Positions 57,802-62,529 of a stretch of 62,529 bases of DNA are shown in pieces. The translations under genes were made by a program, and so were the position numbers. The notes below the pieces were generated by a model that was not told the origin of the DNA, searched no databases, and saw nothing but the letters and a program-made list of their open reading frames with translations. This DNA is from Pseudoalteromonas sp. NBT06-2 (lineage in GTDB: Bacteria; Pseudomonadota; Gammaproteobacteria; Enterobacterales; Alteromonadaceae), in contig NZ_NQMR01000040.1 of the NCBI RefSeq assembly GCF_002276045.1, positions 1-62,529 on the forward strand, written 5' to 3'. Position 1 is the first letter of the stretch. Each line of letters begins with the position of its first letter.

Positions 57802-57960
57802 CACCTACAAATTTGATTTTTGTAGGTTGGCCTTTAGGCTAACGATTTAAATGTGAAAGGCTACCGAGAACTGCTCCTGCGTTATTCTTGTACCGACATC
57901 CATGTAGGCAAAGCCTCATCTACTTTAAATTACTAATTTAATTAGATAAAGTCATTAATG
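57802..57960. repeat. REP-like repeat, copy A
   Basis: A 159-base repeat with nested hairpins: ACCTACAAA/TTTTGTAGGT, then GTAG-headed GTTGGCC-TTTA-GGCTAAC. It goes on through GCTCCTGCGTTATTCTTGTA, CATCCATGTAGGCAAAGCCT and TACTTTAAATTAC. Nearly the same order of motifs occurs at 61021-61180 and, in part, at 27.7-27.9 kb and inside the MITE at 47412. The head-plus-hairpin form is what RAYT transposases recognise. Confidence 0.8.
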
Positions 57961-58128
57961 ATTACTGTTAAATTTATCAATAGTGACATGTAAAAATAAC
58001 GAAGACAAAGTTAGACTACAACCCCACTAAAAAACAGCTGAATTCTAAACTCTCAATATAACTAAAACGAAGACAAATTTAAGGGCCAGATTTCATTGTT
58101 ATTTTATTTCAATCTAGAACTTTTTTGC

Positions 58129-59613
58129 TTAACGGATATTACACGCTTCATTTATCTTATCGTAATGGGGTTTTATAAAGCCATCATAGGATGCAGAGTA
58201 AACATTATCTCCAACGTTAACTAAAGATGTTACGAACGCATTGTGACTATTATTACTACCAATGTGTTGCCCATTCATTAGAGATATCTGGATTTTGTTA
58301 TCTTCACCGCAGCTAATTAGTTTATCTTTATCCACTAACAAGTCTCTGATAATCCCTTTATGAGCTTGCCACTCACGGGCGAAAGTAAAGTCATCGGCAT
58401 TTAACTTGCCAACACGCCCACTTTCGAATCCTAAGTAAATATTACCATCGCGAAGTTCTAGGCATCTGATTGGCCCTTTTTCCAAGTCGTATTGTTGAAT
58501 TAGAGATAGGTCTTCAATACTCCAAACGTTTAAGCAACCGTCGTCAGAACAACTCAATATTGTATTTTCTGTTAACCTTAGGCACTTCCATTGCCAGTCT
58601 TTGCATTCACTTGAGCAAACCAATTCTAAGCCATGTTCATTCCATAGGCGTAATTTATTATCGGATCCCGTAGTAATAACTCGGCCACAATTTAAAACCA
58701 GCACACTCAAAACACACGGATGTTTAGTATCTATTTTTGATTCAAACAAATAGTCATTTTTATGATTTTTGAAAATACTCATAAAGCCATCTCTTGATAC
58801 AGCATAGATATCACCTGATGTGTTTATAGACATATCAAATACAGAGTTTTCATGCGCTTTTAATGTCTGTACCAGTTCAAGCTTTTCATTCCAAATCTTA
58901 ATTGTCTTATCTCTAGATGAAGAGGCAAGGAGCTGGTTAGGTAATCCCTTTAATTTCCATATGTAGCCTTGATGATTCTGGGTAGGACAATCATGATATT
59001 TATTGACCTCTTCATAAATGAAATCACTTCTAAGAATATATTTACTGTTTTGCGTAACAATGTCGCCGCTGTGCCAGATGTCATGGTCAAAAACTAAGAT
59101 ATCACCTATCTGAGGTTCATAATTTGCTAGCTCTATATCACCATATTGATTATTAAAAAAAGAAGTAGATCCACCAATGTAGTCACTAGAGTCATTCAGA
59201 TAAAATAAGAAAGTTAAAGCTGAGCGCTTAGTTTCATTTTGATAATAAGTTCCATCTTGGTGAATTGAAAAACTTTGTCCTGAAGAATACTTACAAAACC
59301 TTAAGCGTGTATTTAGATTCACTAATTCCATTTCACGACCAGCCATTTCCAATTTTTTGGGAATATGCTGTTGGCATTTGGAAAAGAGTTCTTTTGCTAG
59401 CAAAGCATCATCAATTTGGATCCGTTCATTATTTCTATAAGTTTTAGGGTACTTTAAGTTTGCTTCATTAAAGCCTAGCTCATTTGCTTTAGACAGTAGG
59501 GTATGGCAATACTCTGGATTGAATGCTTGTCTGATAACAAAGCAGGTCTTATCTGAACCAGGGATTAAACTAAATTTTCCTGCTTGGAACTTAGTTAATA
59601 AATCAATGCTCAT
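58129..59613 (-). CDS. Prolyl 4-hydroxylase-type 2OG-Fe(II) oxygenase fused to a WD40 propeller
   Basis: A 494-residue protein with two domains. Residues ~20-205 are a 2-oxoglutarate/Fe(II) dioxygenase of the prolyl-4-hydroxylase type: metal ligands H118 and D120 in FSIHQDGTYY and H181 in DHDIWHSGD, and the 2OG-binding basic residue R195 in KYILRSDFIYE. Residues ~215-490 are a beta-propeller with seven WD40-like repeats ending in IKIWN, SIF, LRLWN, LNVWS, GKL, IQIS and IKP. No signal peptide. Hydroxylation of a protein side chain, with the propeller choosing the target, is the inference. The HD-hydrolase gene lies 2 bases upstream, so they form an operon. Confidence 0.88.
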   Translation of the reverse strand: MSIDLLTKFQAGKFSLIPGSDKTCFVIRQAFNPEYCHTLLSKANELGFNEANLKYPKTYRNNERIQIDDALLAKELFSKCQQHIPKKLEMAGREMELVNLNTRLRFCKYSSGQSFSIHQDGTYYQNETKRSALTFLFYLNDSSDYIGGSTSFFNNQYGDIELANYEPQIGDILVFDHDIWHSGDIVTQNSKYILRSDFIYEEVNKYHDCPTQNHQGYIWKLKGLPNQLLASSSRDKTIKIWNEKLELVQTLKAHENSVFDMSINTSGDIYAVSRDGFMSIFKNHKNDYLFESKIDTKHPCVLSVLVLNCGRVITTGSDNKLRLWNEHGLELVCSSECKDWQWKCLRLTENTILSCSDDGCLNVWSIEDLSLIQQYDLEKGPIRCLELRDGNIYLGFESGRVGKLNADDFTFAREWQAHKGIIRDLLVDKDKLISCGEDNKIQISLMNGQHIGSNNSHNAFVTSLVNVGDNVYSASYDGFIKPHYDKINEACNIR

Positions 59614-59615
59614 GT

Positions 59616-60254
59616 TTAATTTCCTTTTAGACTTGCCAGTTCTTGTTCTAGGTTTCTAATTGCCTGATGTTCGAATTTCTCTCTCATCAAAGGCGTATGG
59701 AATATGTGTTTTTGGCTTAACTTTTTACACAAAAAAAGCGTTCTTCCTTTCCTATATAGCCAATTTGGAATTAAGTATTCTTTCCTACAGTTGTTGGAAT
59801 ATTCTTCATAGGCTGGCTCCTTAGAAGCCAGAATTACTAAATCGAAATCCAAAAATAGATTAGTGTCGTTATCAAACGAACGTTCATGGCTTTTAGTAGC
59901 TAAAATCATCTCTGTTATCTTTGTAATAATATTGTGCGGAACACGGAATTTTGAAAGTTCATCCTTGGCAAGTTGTGCACTTTCGTATTCGTTGTCCAGA
60001 CCAATACTTTGAACAGCATCGTGAAACCAAGTCGCAAAATAAATACTATTCCAGCAATCGAACTGACTGCGATACTTCCTTGCTAACGATAAAATATGCC
60101 GGATATGTGCCAAAGTATGATAGTGGCGATTTGATGATTGATAGCAGCGACATAACATATTAAATGCCTTAATAGCTTCCTTCTGTGAATCACCCCACTG
60201 GCAAAGTATTTCTATCCATTCAGATTTTAATTTAGCTATATCGCTCATATTCAT
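59616..60254 (-). CDS. HD-superfamily metal-dependent hydrolase (COG4339-like)
   Basis: A 212-residue protein of the predicted HD-domain phosphohydrolase group. Motifs: RHYHTLAHIRHIL (histidines near 44-50), FHDAVQ with the HD pair at residues 78-79, ATKSHE (H123) and LFLDFDLVILA (Asp at 136/138). Members are predicted to cleave phosphoester bonds, but no substrate is known. An ATG two codons downstream (60248) has better spacing to AAGGA. It is the first gene of the operon with the oxygenase-WD40 gene and starts just after a 40-base palindrome. Confidence 0.85.
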   Translation of the reverse strand: MNMSDIAKLKSEWIEILCQWGDSQKEAIKAFNMLCRCYQSSNRHYHTLAHIRHILSLARKYRSQFDCWNSIYFATWFHDAVQSIGLDNEYESAQLAKDELSKFRVPHNIITKITEMILATKSHERSFDNDTNLFLDFDLVILASKEPAYEEYSNNCRKEYLIPNWLYRKGRTLFLCKKLSQKHIFHTPLMREKFEHQAIRNLEQELASLKGN

Positions 60255-60261
60255 TCCTTAA

Positions 60262-60301
60262 AATAAAAGTAAATTGGTCAATTGCCCAATTTACTTTTAT
60301 T
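60262..60301. promoter_or_regulatory. Operator 1: 40-base perfect-arm palindrome
   Basis: Arms AATAAAAGTAAATTGG and CCAATTTACTTTTATT (16 bases each, perfect) around TCAATTGC. The core TTGGTCAATTGCCCAA resembles operator 2. It covers the predicted transcription start of the HD/oxygenase operon, so a bound TetR would block it. Confidence 0.75.
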
Positions 60302-60331
60302 AATATAGCGCCATTTATTTCCGTTTGTCAA
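60302..60331 (-). promoter_or_regulatory. Strong sigma70-type promoter for the HD/oxygenase operon
   Basis: On the minus strand TTGACA (60326-60331), 18 bases, then TATATT (60302-60307). This is near-consensus. Operators lie on both sides, at 60262-60301 and 60337-60352. Confidence 0.8.
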
Positions 60332-60336
60332 ATAAA

Positions 60337-60352
60337 TTGGTTGCATGACCAA
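60337..60352. promoter_or_regulatory. Operator 2
   Basis: TTGGTTGCATGACCAA, a 16-base palindrome with TTGGT/ACCAA arms, matching the core of operator 1. It overlaps the likely -35 of the tetR promoter and lies next to the -35 of the divergent operon. A TATAAT for tetR lies at 60363-60368. Confidence 0.7.
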
Positions 60353-60393
60353 ATTAAATTAATATAATGAAAGAAAAAGAGTGGAGTAATTCT

Positions 60394-60996
60394 GTGGGAA
60401 GACCATCAAATAAAGCTCAACGTAGAGCTGAAATTGTTAATGCTTTACAGAGTGTGATTGCAAGAGTTGGATATGAAGGTGCTTCTATTCAAGCAATTAG
60501 CAAAGAGGCCGGTATCGCATCTGGCCTAGTACATTATCATTTTCAAAATAAACAAGAGATTTTAGTTGAATTAGTTCACTCACTCACTGAAACCTCAGTA
60601 ACACGTTATGAAGAGCTAAAAAAAAATGCCTCTAATGCACAAGAAAAGATAGAAGCATTTATTGACGCGGCTTTGGCATTAGGTGATGGCTCAAATGAGC
60701 AAGCAGTTGCAGCTTGGGTTGTAATAGGGGCAGAATCAATAAGGCAAGAGGAGGTTCGTGAACTTTACAAATTTACTATTGCTCGTCAATTGGAGGAGTT
60801 ACGTAATTTATTACAGAACTATGCCCATGAAAAAAAGAAAAACCTATCAGCGAACTCGATAGAGCATATTTCGACTATGGTAATTAGTGCTATTGAAGGA
60901 GCGTATCAATTAGCAGCAACAGCCTCAAAAATAACTCCTCGAAATTACGCTGCTACTACATTAAAGGGTATGGTGTTTTCAGTTTTAGATAAGTAA
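60394..60996 (+). CDS. TetR/AcrR-family repressor (BetI-like)
   Basis: A 200-residue TetR regulator. The helix-turn-helix lies in GRPSNKAQRRAEIVNALQSV, then GASIQAISKEAGIASGLVHYHFQNKQEILVEL (split here). I choose the GTG at 60394 over the ATG at 60367. The GTG has a GGAG Shine-Dalgarno 7 bases before it and gives the usual GRPSNK start, while the ATG overlaps a TATAAT -10 box. It is divergent from the HD/oxygenase operon and shares a control region with two matching palindromes, so it probably represses both. Confidence 0.92.
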   Translation: MGRPSNKAQRRAEIVNALQSVIARVGYEGASIQAISKEAGIASGLVHYHFQNKQEILVELVHSLTETSVTRYEELKKNASNAQEKIEAFIDAALALGDGSNEQAVAAWVVIGAESIRQEEVRELYKFTIARQLEELRNLLQNYAHEKKKNLSANSIEHISTMVISAIEGAYQLAATASKITPRNYAATTLKGMVFSVLDK

Positions 60997-61020
60997 TTTA
61001 GAAATCAACATAATAAGTTA

Positions 61021-61180
61021 AACTACAATTCGATTTTGTAGATAGGCCTTTAGGCTAACGATTTTAATTTGAAAAACTACCCATAACTGCTCCTGCGCTA
61101 TGCTTGTACCTACATACATGTAGCCAAAGCCTCACCTACTTTAAATTACAAATTTAATTAAATGAAGCCGTTAATTCAAT
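61021..61180. repeat. REP-like repeat, copy B
   Basis: Same order of motifs as copy A (57802-57960) and in the same direction: CTACAA/TTGTAG hairpin, AGGCCTTTAGGCTAACG, ACTGCTCCTGCG, CATACATGTAGCCAAAGCCT, CTACTTTAAATTACAAATTT. The two copies bracket the 3-kb oxygenase/HD/TetR module. Confidence 0.8.
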
Positions 61181-61276
61181 TGTATATACAACTGTGCAGT
61201 GACAATAAAGTCTGCCCGTTAGAAATACTGTTTTATCCATTAAAAACTAAATCATCATAAGTACAGTTTCTATTCA

Positions 61277-61959
61277 TTAATTTTTATCTTTTTGAATAGA
61301 TATACTAAAACGTTCATTTATATGAATTCCGGCATCAGGTAAATTTAGCAGACTATTCCAATCTTTATTCAAATAGCTATGGTCAAATGCAATTGGATCT
61401 ATATACCAGTCATCTTTTAAACAGTGATAAGAATAACTTTTAACTATCTCACAAAAATCAATCATTAATTTTGAATTCTTGATAGCTGATTGTAATGAAA
61501 TAGTTATTACTTTGTTTTTATGTCTAACAACCCCTTTATTCTTAGTTGCTAATTGCTTAACTTTCTCAACTAGGTTAGGCCATAAATGATGTAACAATCG
61601 ATAAGCAATCGTAATGCTACCTAGATTTATCTCTGAACGAAATGAAATATCAGTTAATAAAACGCTCAGTACATCTATAAATACTTTTTCAGGTATATTT
61701 ACGTGATGTTTAATTTTTACTTTATCTTGTTTCCTTATCTTTAATCCGTTAATTGCAGAGAAAAATAGCACCCAATCAGTTCCTAGCGCTTTTCTTCTCT
61801 TTAAGATTATGTTTTCCATAAAATAACCTTTATTATGCATTGCTGAATATTTAATATAATTATCTTTTTTTTCAACAAGAGAAACTAAAGCAATTTCATT
61901 TGCCGTAGATGTATTTGAGAAAAATATAAAAAAAGAATACATAAAAAAAGTTTATTCAC
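61277..61959 (-). pseudogene. Probable immunity protein of the Tae4-like toxin; signal peptide out of frame
   Basis: The long frame starts at 61942 (221 residues). A better start is the GTG at 61959, with AAGG 8 bases upstream and 10 bases after the toxin stop. It would give a Sec signal peptide MNKLFFMYSFFIFFSNTSTA, cleaved before NEIALV. This needs one extra T in the seven-T run at about 61943-61949. The mature protein is unlike any family I know, about 200 residues with KVFIDVLSVLLTDISFRSEI and a Cys near the C-terminal third. Its place and export signal fit an immunity protein to a periplasmic amidase. It is larger than typical Tai4 (about 110). Confidence 0.6.
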
Positions 61960-61969
61960 GCTCATCACC

Positions 61970-62521
61970 TTATTTACAGCTGCAATTACCTGAAACAGGT
62001 AAAACCCAAGCACTGCCTGAATAAGCATATTTATCTTTATAATTTGAAGTAATTATTGCCACATGCCCGGTTCCTTGATCATCTACATCGACCATAATTG
62101 CAACTTGCCCCAAATTCAAAGATTTTTGTAAATTTGTAAGTTGATCATAGTTAGAAATAATTTTATCTGCACTCCCCCAGTTTTTATTCAAATAGTTATT
62201 TAATTTACTGGCAGAAAGTATATATCTTCCATCTGCATTTTTATTCCCTCCCCAATTACGATTAGCTCCTGCACCAGATGGAATTGGTGCACCACTATTA
62301 TTTAATCCATGACTCGCTCTGGTTGCGCAGGAATTTGAGTAAGGCCCATAAGTATCATTAAGAGAACCTCCGATCTTATCCCATACTTGTGGGCCTGTGT
62401 AATCGTTATAATTTGGGTAAGCATCCCAGAAATTTTTTGATGAAGGCCTACAAGAACACAAACCTGTCGGATCTATTTTATTAACCGGATCGCCACCTAT
62501 CATGGCATCAATGTCATTAAC
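61970..62521 (-). CDS. Orphan Rhs tip with Tae4-type amidase toxin domain
   Basis: The frame is closed by TAA at 62522-62524, so it is an orphan tip, about 177 residues from ATG 62503. The start DPVNKIDPTGLCSC is the end of an Rhs core (the DPTGL motif). The rest matches Tae4 (T6SS amidase effector 4): SSKNFWDAYPNYND, VWDKIGGSLND, the catalytic Cys C59 in YSNSCATRASHGLNNSGAPI, and His H147 in QGTGHVAIIT, with AWVLP at the end. Tae4 cuts the gamma-D-glutamyl-mDAP bond of peptidoglycan. The Rhs core upstream is broken or lost. An immunity-like gene follows directly. Confidence 0.85.
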   Translation of the reverse strand, partial: VNDIDAMIGGDPVNKIDPTGLCSCRPSSKNFWDAYPNYNDYTGPQVWDKIGGSLNDTYGPYSNSCATRASHGLNNSGAPIPSGAGANRNWGGNKNADGRYILSASKLNNYLNKNWGSADKIISNYDQLTNLQKSLNLGQVAIMVDVDDQGTGHVAIITSNYKDKYAYSGSAWVLPVSGNCSCK

Positions 62522-62529
62522 TTAAGGTT

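Overview
The window looks like the chromosome of a low-GC marine gammaproteobacterium of the order Alteromonadales (Colwellia, Thalassotalea or Pseudoalteromonas-like). This rests on protein style, AT-rich intergenic DNA, an exact ops element, and interspersed REP-like and MITE-like repeats. No rRNA, tRNA or CRISPR array was seen.

1-1450 is a decayed repeat/transposase edge: a RAYT-type (REP-associated tyrosine) transposase cut by the window end, a second decayed copy of it, a fragment of an acyltransferase gene, and the terminator of the next operon. 1452-34085 is one long minus-strand surface polysaccharide operon of about 27 genes. It runs from yjbH, wza, wzb and wzc through nucleotide-sugar enzymes (wecB, wecC, tviB-like, wbpB, wbpD, wbpE), wzx flippase, a modification block (asparagine-synthetase-like amidotransferase, CapA-like protein, ATP-grasp ligase, acetyltransferase, deacetylase-like protein), a wzy candidate, an acyltransferase, glycosyltransferases, the amidotransferase/HisH/HisF trio that makes acetamidino sugars, a bi-domain oxidoreductase, a heparinase-like protein, an epimerase/reductase and an initiating sugar-phosphate transferase. 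An exact ops element (GGCGGTAGC) followed by an intrinsic terminator lies in the leader, so RfaH-type antitermination is predicted. A truncated IS1595-type element sits immediately upstream, where the promoter should be.

34.7-46.5 kb is an ordinary mixed region: a LytTR membrane regulator with a divergent acyltransferase, two S9 peptidases (one split by a 1-base loss in an A tract), an unknown 365-residue protein, a lipoprotein, a cysteine-synthase-like enzyme, and a TetR/DUF6463 pair. 46.5-55.5 kb is shaped by three copies of a MITE with TATACCC ends, one of which supplies the C-terminus of a DUF2867 gene. It also holds a chemoreceptor, a saccharopine-dehydrogenase-like pseudogene with three nonsense codons, DoxX-like and DCC-family genes, and a large winged-helix/helicase-associated-like protein.

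55.7-62.5 kb is accessory. A DUF2306 membrane protein is divergent from an AraC-type membrane regulator. Then, between two direct copies of a 160-bp REP-like repeat, comes a compact module: a 2-oxoglutarate/Fe(II) prolyl-hydroxylase domain fused to a seven-blade WD40 propeller, an HD-superfamily hydrolase, and a divergent TetR repressor with two palindromic operators around a strong promoter. I consider this the best candidate for an undescribed system. The right edge carries an orphan Rhs tip with a Tae4-type amidase toxin and a probable periplasmic immunity gene whose signal peptide is split by a 1-base loss in a T tract.
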